From Bauldia sp. (GTDB taxonomy: Bacteria; Pseudomonadota; Alphaproteobacteria; Rhizobiales; Kaistiaceae), in the NCBI GenBank assembly GCA_026126025.1, contig JAHCJZ010000001.1, positions 124,001 to 188,000 on the forward strand: DNA of 64,000 nucleotides. The letters are read 5' to 3'. Within the stretch, counting starts at the first letter, position 1. Every line of letters begins with the position of its first letter. The translations under genes and the position numbers were made by a program. Below, one piece after another: positions 42,810-53,356 of the stretch. The notes under the pieces were generated by a model that saw nothing but the letters and a program-made list of their open reading frames with translations, ran no database searches and was not told the origin of the DNA.

Positions 42810-43568
42810 CTAGTTCATCGCCGGTTCGTCGGCGTCCATGGCCGGCTCGTCCGGATCCAGCATCGGCTCGGCCGGCTCCATCATGGCGTCCCAGGCGACC
42901 GGCGTGATGGTCACCCGCGCGACGAGCTGCGGGTCGAAGTTCCACTCCGCCGGCGCATCGGCGTCGCCGCGAACGCCGGTGTGGACGGCGATCACCCCGC
43001 CCTCCGGGTCACGCTCGTTCCCGGCGCCGAGGGCGCCGAGGAAACCGGAGCGCTCGTTGTTCACCTCGGAGCCGGCGTCATAGCCCATGAGGTCGAGCGT
43101 GACGGCGCCGGTGAGCGCGTACGCGTCGACGCCCGCGAAGCCGCTGAAGCCGTCATTGGTCATCCCGAGCATCCACACGCCGGACAGCAGCGGGTGGCTC
43201 TCGGTCACGGTGACGTAGACCGTGCGCGTTCCGCCCGGCGGGGTGTGGACGGCGATGACGGCGTCGCCAAATGCGCTGCCGATCGTCCCGGCGGCTTCGC
43301 CGCTGAAGGGGCCGACATTCCCGCCCTCGGCGACCGCGACGAGCGGGTCGCTGGCGGTTTCGCCGAGCGCCCACAAACGGGTCGCCGCACCGTGGCTGAC
43401 GATGAAGCTCGGGGAGAAGTTCTGGCCGGTGGTGAGGTTCTCGATGGTGATCTTCACCAGCCGCGCCTGGTCCATGGCCATGTCCTGGGCGAACGCAGTC
43501 AGGCCGCTCGCGGCGAGCGCGACCGCGAGCGAAGTGGAAGAAGCAAGGGCAACGATCCGACGTGACAT
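42810..43568 (-). CDS. secreted spondin-domain protein
   Basis: A 252-residue protein with a signal peptide (RRIVALASSTSLAVALAASGLTAFA) and a spondin_N-type domain: ARLVKITIENLTTGQNFSPSFIVSHG, LVAVAEGGNVGPF, VYVTVTESHPLLSGVWMLGMTNDGFSG. The C-terminus is acidic and Met/Asp/Pro-rich (EPAEPMLDPDEPAMDADEPAMN). Bacterial spondin-domain proteins are exported and uncharacterised. A likely ECF promoter lies 50-80 bp upstream, directly after nrsF, which ties it to the adjacent sigma factor. Confidence 0.82.
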   Translation of the reverse strand: MSRRIVALASSTSLAVALAASGLTAFAQDMAMDQARLVKITIENLTTGQNFSPSFIVSHGAATRLWALGETASDPLVAVAEGGNVGPFSGEAAGTIGSAFGDAVIAVHTPPGGTRTVYVTVTESHPLLSGVWMLGMTNDGFSGFAGVDAYALTGAVTLDLMGYDAGSEVNNERSGFLGALGAGNERDPEGGVIAVHTGVRGDADAPAEWNFDPQLVARVTITPVAWDAMMEPAEPMLDPDEPAMDADEPAMN

Positions 43569-43623
43569 TGGGGGGCTCCGGGGTTGCGAATGTGTTCGGC
43601 GGCGCCACGCGCCGTCGACGGAC

Positions 43624-43650
43624 ATTCGCGCGGAGACCCGCGCCGGTTAC
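43624..43650 (-). promoter_or_regulatory. ECF sigma-factor promoter for the spondin-domain gene
   Basis: On the minus strand, GTAACC (43650-43645) and CGAAT (43628-43624) are separated by exactly 16 bp. As I remember, GTAACC-N16-CGAA is the consensus for Caulobacter sigma-F, whose anti-sigma is NrsF; both relatives are encoded immediately upstream. The -35 overlaps the nrsF stop codon. A transcript would start about 50 nt before the spondin ATG. Confidence 0.72.
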
Positions 43651-44297
43651 GCGCTGCGCAGGAAGCGACCGCCGACGAGCGCGCTTGCCGTGACGACCGC
43701 GGCGACGCAGGCGGTGTGCACGGCAACGTCGAGGACGGTGGAATTATGCGGGTTCACCAGGATCAGCACCGTCGAAGCGGCCGCGGCGCTCGCCAGCCCC
43801 GCGAGAAGCGCGACCCGGGCAAAGCGCTCCGGTCGCGCCCGCCGGATCATCACAATGGCGAGAGCCGAGAGCGGCACCGATGCCCCGATGATGATGGTGA
43901 GGCACGCGCGGACCTCAGCGCCGGTGGTGCCCCACGTTTCCGGGTCGCCCGCCCCGGCGATGCAGCCGGCGACCAGCGACACCACCCACAGCAGCACGGC
44001 GGGCAGCGGCAGCAGCATCCACGCGTCGGCCCTGTCGGGCCTGCTGAGGAGGAAGGCCGAGACCGCGGCGAGCGCGGCGGCGGCGGCCGATCCGATGAGC
44101 GACGGCAACACCCACGGCCGTTCGACCAGGCCGTCGAGCTCGCCGCCCAGGATCGCGTAGAGGACGGCGGCCAGTACGATCACCGCCGCGAGCCACAGCG
44201 CCACGCCGATCCACGGCGGGGCCAGCTTGCGGACCGGCTGGAGCGACGCCGTCAGCTCCGCGATCGTCGCGTCGATGCCATTCGGCTGCCCGGTCAT
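43647..44297 (-). CDS. nrsF: NrsF (DUF1109) anti-sigma factor
   Basis: A 216-residue protein with about six membrane helices, opening with LTASLQPVRKLAPPW, the conserved cytoplasmic start of the NrsF/DUF1109 family. NrsF proteins hold SigF-type ECF factors at the membrane. Two cysteines in loops (VSLVAGCIAGAG and VRACLTII) could sense oxidants or metals, as proposed for Caulobacter NrsF. It overlaps the sigma gene by ATGA. Confidence 0.85.
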   Translation of the reverse strand: MTGQPNGIDATIAELTASLQPVRKLAPPWIGVALWLAAVIVLAAVLYAILGGELDGLVERPWVLPSLIGSAAAAALAAVSAFLLSRPDRADAWMLLPLPAVLLWVVSLVAGCIAGAGDPETWGTTGAEVRACLTIIIGASVPLSALAIVMIRRARPERFARVALLAGLASAAAASTVLILVNPHNSTVLDVAVHTACVAAVVTASALVGGRFLRSA

Positions 44298-44869
44298 CCG
44301 GAACCCTCCAGTCGAGCCCTGAGGCTCTTGATCGCGCGATGGAAGCTGACCTTCAGCGCGGTCTTGGTCTTCCCGCTCAATTCGGCGCTCTCGGCCAGGG
44401 TGTAACCGTCGAGGCCGAGGAGTTTCACCGCCTCGCGCTGGCCTTCGGGCAGCGCGTTGATGGCGGGACGCAGCCGCTCGGCGTCGCCCTTCATCTCGAC
44501 CGCCACGTAGCGGTCTTCCTCCTCGGCGTGCGCTTCATAGGCGATCGGGGCGTGGACCTCCCGCGTCGATCGACGCCCCTGCGCGCGCAGCATGTCGATC
44601 GACCGGCGCCTTGCGATGGCGTTGAGCCACGGCGCGAACGGCCGGGCGGGATCGTAGGTGTGGAGGAGCCGGTGCATGGAAAGAAGCGTCTCCTGCACGA
44701 CATCGTCGACGCTGGCGGGAGGGACGCCGATCGCCCGGGCGACGCGGCGGACGACCGGGACCGCGGCGGAGAGAAGCGCCCGGTAGGCGACCTGATCGCC
44801 GCCCTGCGCCGCGATCATCAACGCGCGCAGGCTGTCGGCTGCCTCGGATGGTGCGCCGTCCGAACTCAC
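44294..44869 (-). CDS. sigF: ECF sigma factor, SigF-like
   Basis: A 191-residue sigma-70-family protein with only regions 2 and 4. Region 2 shows VDDVVQETLLSMHRLLHTYDPARPFAPWLNAIARRR; region 4 shows LPEGQREAVKLLGLDGYTLAESAELSGKTKTALKVSFHRAIKSLR. Translationally coupled to a DUF1109/NrsF membrane protein, which defines the SigF/NrsF group responding to heavy metals and oxidants in Caulobacter. It starts at GTG 44869. Confidence 0.88.
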   Translation of the reverse strand: MSSDGAPSEAADSLRALMIAAQGGDQVAYRALLSAAVPVVRRVARAIGVPPASVDDVVQETLLSMHRLLHTYDPARPFAPWLNAIARRRSIDMLRAQGRRSTREVHAPIAYEAHAEEEDRYVAVEMKGDAERLRPAINALPEGQREAVKLLGLDGYTLAESAELSGKTKTALKVSFHRAIKSLRARLEGSG

Positions 44870-44935
44870 CTGGTTCGCCCTGTCTGGGGGACACCGCGTC
44901 GGGGAGAATACACAAACCGGGATGCGGGACGAGTG

Positions 44936-47284
<2,349 letters not shown>

Positions 47285-47329
47285 TGTTGGCCCCCTCGAT
47301 TTTCTTTCGTCATCGGGGTCCGCTTCCCC

Positions 47330-47394
47330 GAATCAGTGCATTTGAATCGAGGCGAATCAGCTTGTCCAGAGCAAAAGGGTTAACGCGGCGCTAA
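47330..47394 (-). promoter_or_regulatory. CtrA-like box and GANTC cluster upstream of the PleC-like gene
   Basis: On the minus strand, TTAG-N7-TTAACC (47394-47378) matches the CtrA consensus with one mismatch. Three GAATC sites (47330-47334, 47344-47348, 47354-47358) lie between it and the start codon at 47284. GANTC is the CcrM methylation target found at cell-cycle promoters. Confidence 0.6.
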
Positions 47395-47404
47395 TCGTCC
47401 CGCG

Positions 47405-50041
47405 TCAAGCCAGCGTCCGCGTGACGATGTCTTTCACGTCGGAGGAAAGATCGTCGCCGGCCGCGACCCGCCGCAGTGCGGCCTCGGCCCTCGCGCGCCG
47501 GCCATCCTCCAGCGCCCGCCACGAGCGGAACGAGACCAGAAGCCGCGCCGCGGTCTGCGGGTTGCGCGCATTGAGCGCCAGCACGACGTCGGCGAGGAGG
47601 TCGTAGCCAGCGCCGTCGGCGCGGTTGAACTGCGTCTGGTTCGCGGCGGCGAACGTCCCGATCAGCGCGCGCACCCGGTTCGGGTTGGCCATCGAGAACA
47701 CCTCGTGGCTCATCAGCTCGCGGACGCGGTCGAGCGTCATCGCCGCGGGAAGGGTCGCTTCGAGGGCGAACCATTTGTCCATCACCAGCGGGTCGTGGCG
47801 GTAGCGCGCCTCGAAGGCGTCGAGCGCGGCGCGGCGCTCGGGCGACGGCGTCTGGTTGAGCGCGGCGAGCGCGGCCATCCGGTCCGTCATGTTGTCGGCA
47901 TTGGCTGCCTGTTGCGCGGCCGTGCCGATGGCGCCGGCGACGCTGCCCGCCACCATCAGGTCGAGGGCGATGTTGCGGAGCGCCCGCCGCCCCTGGCTCG
48001 CGGCGTCCGGCGTGTATGGGCTCGTGGAGGCAAGCTCGGCATAAAGCCGCTGCAACGTTGCGCCGGCTTCGCTCCCGATGGCGGCGCGGATGCCGCGGCG
48101 CGCGGCGGCGATCGCATCGGGATCGACGTCGCGGCCGATCTCGCGCGCGATCTCCGCCTCGCCCGGCAGGATCAGCACCTGCGCGCGCAGCGCCGGGTCG
48201 AGCGCGTCGTTCGCCGCAACCTCGCCGAACGCCGCGACGAGCTCTGCCGGCGGCCGCACCGGCTGGCCGGCGCGGACCGCGGCGGTGGCGCTCACCAGCG
48301 CCCGCATCGCCAGCGTCTGCGCCGCTTGCCAGCGGTTGAACGAGTCGGCGTCGGTGCGCATCAGGAAGACCAGCTCTTCGGCCGGGAGCTCGATCGACAG
48401 CCGCACCGGCGCGGAGAAGCCGCGCAGCAGCGACGGCACCGGCCGCGCCGCGACGCCCTCGAACACCACCGTCTGGCTCGCCTGGGTGAGATGGATCACG
48501 TCGCCGGTCACCGTCGCGCCGCTCACGCCGGTGAAGCCGAGATCCTGGCCGTTGGGTCCGACCAGTCCGAACCGCACCGGGATGTGCAGCGGCGCCTTGG
48601 TCGACTGGCCCGGCGTCGGCGGACAGGTCTGGGCAAGGCTCAGCGTGTAGCGCCGCGCGCCGGCATCATAGACGCCGCGCGCGACCACCTCCGGCGTGCC
48701 GGCCTGCGAATACCAGAGCTTGAAGTGGCTGAGGTCCGTCCTGGTGGCGTCGGCGAAGCAGGCGAGGAACTGCTCGACCGTCGCCGCCTCGCCGTCATGG
48801 CGCGCGAAGTAAAGGTCCATGCCGGCGCGGAAGCCGTCGGCGCCGAGGATGGTGTGGAGCATGCGCACCAGCTCGGCGCCCTTCTCGTAGACCGTCGCCG
48901 TGTAGAAATTGTTGATCTCGTGATAGACCTCCGGCCGCACCGGATGGGCGAGGGGGCCGCCGTCTTCCGGGAACTGCCGCGCCTTGAGCGTGCGCACATC
49001 GTCGATCCGCTTCACCGGACGCGACAGCATGTCGGACGAGAATTCCTGGTCGCGATAGACCGTCAGCCCTTCCTTGAGGCAGAGCTGGAACCAGTCGCGG
49101 CAAGTGATTCTGTTGCCTGTCCAATTGTGGAAATATTCGTGGGCGATGACGCCCTCGATATGGGCGTAGTCGTCGTCGGTCGCGGTGTCGGCATCGGCCA
49201 GCACGAAGCGGTCGTTGAAGACGTTGAGCCCCTTGTTCTCCATCGCCCCCATGTTGAAGTCGGAGACGGCGACGACGTTGAAGACGTCGAGATCGTATTC
49301 GCGGCCGAACACCTCCTCGTCCCAGCGCATCGAGTGCTTGAGCGACTCCATCGCGTGGCCGCACCGGCCTTCCTTGCCGTGCTCGCAATAGATCGCGAGG
49401 TCGACCTTGCGGCCCGAGGCGGTGGTGAAGGTGTCGGTGATCCGGCCGAGGTCGCCGGCGACGAGAGCGAAGAGGTAAGCCGGCTTCGGAAACGGGTCGT
49501 GCCAGATCGCGTAGTGGCGGTCGGTGCCGGGCACGTCGCCGGCCTCGACGAGATTGCCGTTGGAGAGAAGGATCGGCGCGGCGGCCTTCGGCGCCTCGAC
49601 GCGGGTGGTGTAGACCGACAGCACGTCCGGGCGGTCGAGGAAATAGGTGATGCGGCGGAACCCTTCCGCCTCGCATTGCGTGCACCAGATCGCGGATGCG
49701 CGATAGAGTCCCATCAGCTGGGTGTTCGCCGCCGGGTCGAGCTCGGTGACGATCTCGAGCTCGAACGGCCCCTCCGGCACCGCATCGAAGCGCAGGAAGT
49801 CCGGCGCGGCGTCATACTGGTCCTGCGGCACCAGCGCGCCGTTGCAGCGGAAGCCGACCAGCGTCAGCTCGTCGCCCATCAGCGTCAGCGGGCCGGTGCC
49901 CGGGACCACCCGGCGCATGGCGAGCTTCGCGATCACGCGGGTCGTCTCGGCTCCGATGTGGAAGTCGAGATGGACGGTGTCGATGCGGAAATCGGGGGCC
50001 CGGTACTCTTCGAGGCGCACCGGGGCGGCGTCGGTCTTCAT
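47405..50041 (-). CDS. pepN: aminopeptidase N
   Basis: An 878-residue M1 metallopeptidase. The exopeptidase motif GAMEN is at 265-269, and the zinc site HEYFHNW at 301-307 with the downstream Glu in LKEGLTVYRDQEF. MKTDAAPVRLEEYRAPDF and FRRITYFLDRPDVLSVYT are typical of proteobacterial PepN. It removes N-terminal residues from peptides in the cytosol. ATG 50041 is the standard start. It lies upstream of the PleC-like gene with a regulatory gap of 120 bp. Confidence 0.96.
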   Translation of the reverse strand: MKTDAAPVRLEEYRAPDFRIDTVHLDFHIGAETTRVIAKLAMRRVVPGTGPLTLMGDELTLVGFRCNGALVPQDQYDAAPDFLRFDAVPEGPFELEIVTELDPAANTQLMGLYRASAIWCTQCEAEGFRRITYFLDRPDVLSVYTTRVEAPKAAAPILLSNGNLVEAGDVPGTDRHYAIWHDPFPKPAYLFALVAGDLGRITDTFTTASGRKVDLAIYCEHGKEGRCGHAMESLKHSMRWDEEVFGREYDLDVFNVVAVSDFNMGAMENKGLNVFNDRFVLADADTATDDDYAHIEGVIAHEYFHNWTGNRITCRDWFQLCLKEGLTVYRDQEFSSDMLSRPVKRIDDVRTLKARQFPEDGGPLAHPVRPEVYHEINNFYTATVYEKGAELVRMLHTILGADGFRAGMDLYFARHDGEAATVEQFLACFADATRTDLSHFKLWYSQAGTPEVVARGVYDAGARRYTLSLAQTCPPTPGQSTKAPLHIPVRFGLVGPNGQDLGFTGVSGATVTGDVIHLTQASQTVVFEGVAARPVPSLLRGFSAPVRLSIELPAEELVFLMRTDADSFNRWQAAQTLAMRALVSATAAVRAGQPVRPPAELVAAFGEVAANDALDPALRAQVLILPGEAEIAREIGRDVDPDAIAAARRGIRAAIGSEAGATLQRLYAELASTSPYTPDAASQGRRALRNIALDLMVAGSVAGAIGTAAQQAANADNMTDRMAALAALNQTPSPERRAALDAFEARYRHDPLVMDKWFALEATLPAAMTLDRVRELMSHEVFSMANPNRVRALIGTFAAANQTQFNRADGAGYDLLADVVLALNARNPQTAARLLVSFRSWRALEDGRRARAEAALRRVAAGDDLSSDVKDIVTRTLA

Positions 50042-50115
50042 GGCACTCCGCGGGGGTCGGAACGGCAGGGGGTCCGCTGCTTCTAGTCGGTCTGCCGAAA
50101 CAAGGCCACCCGCGC

Positions 50116-51333
50116 CTACAGCGAGGGCCGCGGCGGCGTCATGCGGCGGCGCAGGAAGAGGAACCCGACGAGCGACATCGTCGCCAGGCCGGCGCCGGCG
50201 AGGAACATCCCCTGCGGGCCCGAACCGGCCCACAGGAACCCGGCGATGACGCTCGCCCCGAGCATCGCAACGCCGCCGACGAGGTTGAAGAGGCCATAGG
50301 CGGTGCCGCGAAGATCGGCAGGCGCGGTGTCGGCGACCATCGCGGCGAAGAGGCCCTGCGTGAAGCCCATATGGAGGCCCCACAGCACCACCCCGATCGC
50401 GAGGCCGGCGATGCTGGAGGTCGTCGCCATCACGATGTCCGCCGCGATGAGAAGGCCGACGCCGATGGCGAGAAGCGTGGTCCTCGGCACACGGTCGGAG
50501 AGCGCGCCCGCCGGGTAGGCCGAGACGGTGTAGGCGAGGTTCATCACGATCAGCACGACCGGCACGAAGGCGATCGCGATCCCGATGTCCTCCGCCCGCA
50601 GCACGAGGAACGCCTCGCTGAACCGCGCCAGGGTGAACACCGCGCTCACCCCCACGACGAGCCAGAACGCCGAGCGAAGCCGGCGCACCTCCGACCAGCG
50701 GAGCGGCATCTTCGGGCTTCGCGCGATGGTCCGGGTGGCCTCGGGATCGCGGACGGCGAACGTGATGAGGCCGGCCGAGAGGAAGGCCGGCACCACGGCG
50801 ATCCAGAACACGACCGCATAATTGTCGCCGCTGAGCAGCATGAAGAGGATGGCGAGGACCGGGCCGATGGCGGCGCCGATGGTATCGAGCGCCTGGCGAA
50901 GGCCGAACGCCGCACCGCGCACCTCCGGCGCCGTGAGGTCGGCGATCAGCGCGTCGCGCGGCGCGCCGCGAATGCCCTTGCCGATGCGATCGACGAAGCG
51001 CGCCGTCACCACCCAGCCGATCGTCTGCGCCAGCGGGAAGATCGGCTTGGTGATCGCCGCCAGGCCATAGCCGATCGCGGCCAGCGCCTGCCGCTTGCCG
51101 AGCCAGTCCGACAGCGTGCCGGAGAACACCTTGGTGATCGAGGCGGTGGCCTCGGCGATGCCCTCGATGAAGCCGACCGCCACCGTCGACGCGCCGAGCA
51201 CGGCGACGAGATAGACCGGCAGCAACGCGTGGATCATCTCCGAGGAGATGTCCATCAGCATCGAGACGAAGCCGAGCATCCAGACGCCGCGCGGAAGGCG
51301 AAACGCTGCCACGCCGCGCACCCGATCCGCCAC
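50116..51333 (-). CDS. MFS transporter
   Basis: A 405-residue protein with 12 predicted membrane helices. The loop 2-3 motif of the major facilitator superfamily is visible (GTLSDWLGKRQALAAIGYGLAA), and DRIGKGIRGAPRDALIADLTAPEVRGAAFGLRQALDT is characteristic of a subgroup of MFS proteins of unknown substrate. GTG 51333, preceded by GGAGCAGG, is chosen over a longer frame whose extra residues are Pro/Cys-rich and not membrane-like. It is divergent from the toxin-antitoxin pair. Confidence 0.85.
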   Translation of the reverse strand: MADRVRGVAAFRLPRGVWMLGFVSMLMDISSEMIHALLPVYLVAVLGASTVAVGFIEGIAEATASITKVFSGTLSDWLGKRQALAAIGYGLAAITKPIFPLAQTIGWVVTARFVDRIGKGIRGAPRDALIADLTAPEVRGAAFGLRQALDTIGAAIGPVLAILFMLLSGDNYAVVFWIAVVPAFLSAGLITFAVRDPEATRTIARSPKMPLRWSEVRRLRSAFWLVVGVSAVFTLARFSEAFLVLRAEDIGIAIAFVPVVLIVMNLAYTVSAYPAGALSDRVPRTTLLAIGVGLLIAADIVMATTSSIAGLAIGVVLWGLHMGFTQGLFAAMVADTAPADLRGTAYGLFNLVGGVAMLGASVIAGFLWAGSGPQGMFLAGAGLATMSLVGFLFLRRRMTPPRPSL

Positions 51334-51462
51334 TACCTGCTCCGTCCTGTTGCCTGGCGGAGGAATGCGCCGGCCGGCTGGAAAGTGCAACAGGGGCACC
51401 GGCTTGCAGGCCCCCGCCGCGCCGGCCGCGCATGTAGGCGAACTGTCGGAGGGTTGAAGCGC

Positions 51463-51487
51463 CCGGCCAATGGCCGTACATTGCCGG
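51463..51487 (+). promoter_or_regulatory. candidate autoregulatory operator of the toxin-antitoxin pair
   Basis: CCGGCCAATG (51463-51472) and CATTGCCGG (51479-51487) form an inverted repeat with one extra base in the left arm. It lies directly before the ribosome-binding site of the antitoxin gene. Antitoxins with a ribbon-helix-helix fold bind this kind of site to repress their own operon. Confidence 0.5.
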
Positions 51488-51500
51488 CAGGAGACCTCCG

Positions 51501-51803
51501 ATGGCTGAACCTGCACAGAAACCCGGCGGCGGCCGGCTGCGCGCCGAGCGGCTCGAAACCCGCATTACCGTTGAACAGAAGCAACTCATCGAGCATGCGG
51601 CCGCGCTCCAGGGAAGGACCGTGACGGACTTCGTGCTGACCAGCGTGCAGGATGCCGCGCGGCGTGCCATCGAGGAGCACCGCCAGATCGAGTTGTCGGT
51701 CGCCGACAGCCGGGTCTTCGTGGATGCCTTGCTCCACCCCCGCCCCGTCAACGCCCGCCTGAAGCAGACGATCCGCCGCTACCGCAATGCGACGGGCGTC
51801 TAG
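51501..51803 (+). CDS. DUF1778 (TacA-like) antitoxin
   Basis: A 100-residue protein. The ribbon-helix-helix core RLETRITVEQKQLIEHAAALQGRTVTDFVLTSV is the DUF1778 signature, followed by the toxin-neutralising tail with the conserved phenylalanine (LSVADSRVFVDALLHPRP). GGAGACC lies 7 bp before the ATG. Partner of the GNAT toxin gene 3 bp downstream. Confidence 0.92.
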   Translation: MAEPAQKPGGGRLRAERLETRITVEQKQLIEHAAALQGRTVTDFVLTSVQDAARRAIEEHRQIELSVADSRVFVDALLHPRPVNARLKQTIRRYRNATGV

Positions 51804-51806
51804 GGT

Positions 51807-52319
51807 GTGGCGGGAGAGGCTGAGGGCCTGCGACGTACCGAGCTCCTCGCCGCGCACCACAACCGTGCGTCCTTCGAATGCGGCATCGAACCGCTCGACC
51901 GCTATCTGAAGGTGCAGGCCGGGCAGGATGCCCGCAAGAACATCGCTGCGCCCTTTGTCCTGGCGCTGCCGGGCGGTGAGGTCATCGGGTACTACACGCT
52001 CTCCTCGACGTCGGTGACGCCGGGGGAGCTGCCCGCAGAGGTCATCCGCCGACTTCCGCGCTATCCTCAAATCCCCGCGACGCTGCTCGGCCGGCTGGCG
52101 GTCGACAGGCGTTACCAAGGTCGGGGCCATGGCCGCTTTCTCCTGGCGGATGCCCTCTACCGCGCCGTGCGCAGCGAGATCGCCTCGTTTGCCGTGATCG
52201 TCGACGCCAAGGGCGAGGAGGCGCGCCGCTTCTACCAGCGCGAAAGCTTCATACCGTTTCCGGATCGGCCGATGCGGCTGTTCCGTCCGATGGCAGACTT
52301 GGCGGCGCTTTTCGCCTAG
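51807..52319 (+). CDS. GNAT-family (TacT-like) toxin
   Basis: A 170-residue acetyltransferase starting at GTG. FECGIEPLDRYLKVQAGQDARKNIAAPFVL is the hallmark of TacT/AtaT-type toxins, which acetylate the amino group of charged tRNA and stop translation. The acetyl-CoA P-loop RRYQGRGHGRFLL and the catalytic Tyr (EEARRFYQRESFIPFP) are intact, so the toxin looks active. Pairs with the DUF1778 antitoxin. Confidence 0.92.
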   Translation: MAGEAEGLRRTELLAAHHNRASFECGIEPLDRYLKVQAGQDARKNIAAPFVLALPGGEVIGYYTLSSTSVTPGELPAEVIRRLPRYPQIPATLLGRLAVDRRYQGRGHGRFLLADALYRAVRSEIASFAVIVDAKGEEARRFYQRESFIPFPDRPMRLFRPMADLAALFA

Positions 52320-52351
52320 ATGCTTTCGGGTATGACGAGAAGTATGGCGAT

Positions 52352-53356
52352 ATGAACGATTTGGGCCGCCGCTTCGCCGTTGCCCCGATGATGGACTGGA
52401 CCGACCGGCATTGCCGCTCGTTCCATCGCCGGCTGTCGCGGCATGCCTTGCTCTATACCGAGATGATCACCGCCGAGGCGATCATCCGCGGCGACCGCGA
52501 ACGCCTCCTGGCGTTCGAGCCGCTCCAGCATCCGGTGGCGCTGCAGCTCGGCGGTTCCGACCCGGCGCGCCTCACCGAGGCCGCGCGCATCGGGGCTGCC
52601 TTCGGCTATGACGAGATCAATCTCAATGTCGGCTGCCCGTCCGACCGCGTGAAGTCGGGCACCTTCGGCGCGTGCCTGATGCTGACGCCGGCGCTGGTCG
52701 GCGCATGCGTGGCGGCGATGCGGGCGGCGGTCGATGTGCCGGTGACCGTCAAATGCCGCCTTGGCGTCGACGACCAGGACGCGGAGACCGCGCTCGATGC
52801 GCTTGCGGACGCTGTCGTCGCGGCGGGCGCATCGGCGATCTGGGTCCATGCCCGCAAGGCATGGCTGAAGGGCCTCAGCCCGAAGGAGAACCGCACCGTC
52901 CCGCCCCTCGACCATGACCGCGTCCACCGCCTCAAGGCGCGGTTGCCGGATGTCTTCATCGGCATCAATGGCGGGATCGCGGATCTCGACAGCGCGGAGG
53001 CGCATTTGGCCCATGTCGACGGGGTCATGCTGGGCCGGGCCGCCTATCACCGCCCCGACCTCCTCGCCGAGGTCGACCGCCGCTTCTTCGGTGCGGCCGG
53101 CCTGGACGCCGATCCGTTCGCGGTGGCCCGGGCGATGATCGGCTACGCCCGTGCCGAATGCGCCGAGGGCGTCCCCGTCCATCACATCACGCGGCACATG
53201 CTCGGCCTCTTCCACGGCCAGCCCGGTGCCCGCGCGTGGCGTCAGATGCTGACCACGGGCGCTTCGAAGCCAGGCGCGGGACCGGAGGTCATCGCCGCCG
53301 CCCTCGCGGTCGTCGAGGCGGCGCGGAGCGAGGCGACGGCAGACGCCGCGGCCTGA
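52352..53356 (+). CDS. dusA: tRNA-dihydrouridine(20/20a) synthase
   Basis: A 334-residue FMN-dependent TIM barrel reducing U20/U20a in tRNA. FAVAPMMDWTDRHCRSFHR at the N-terminus, INLNVGCPSDRVKSGTFGACLM with the catalytic Cys, and GINGGIADLDSA are DusA-specific. ATG 52352. It meets the stop of the retropepsin-like gene with no gap. Confidence 0.95.
   Translation: MNDLGRRFAVAPMMDWTDRHCRSFHRRLSRHALLYTEMITAEAIIRGDRERLLAFEPLQHPVALQLGGSDPARLTEAARIGAAFGYDEINLNVGCPSDRVKSGTFGACLMLTPALVGACVAAMRAAVDVPVTVKCRLGVDDQDAETALDALADAVVAAGASAIWVHARKAWLKGLSPKENRTVPPLDHDRVHRLKARLPDVFIGINGGIADLDSAEAHLAHVDGVMLGRAAYHRPDLLAEVDRRFFGAAGLDADPFAVARAMIGYARAECAEGVPVHHITRHMLGLFHGQPGARAWRQMLTTGASKPGAGPEVIAAALAVVEAARSEATADAAA

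Noticed and set aside
47405-51751. One 1448-codon minus-strand frame suggesting a transporter-aminopeptidase fusion
   Set aside because: Only the pepN part (from ATG 50041) is protein-like; the upstream part is the shadow frame of the MFS gene, which is read in another frame.
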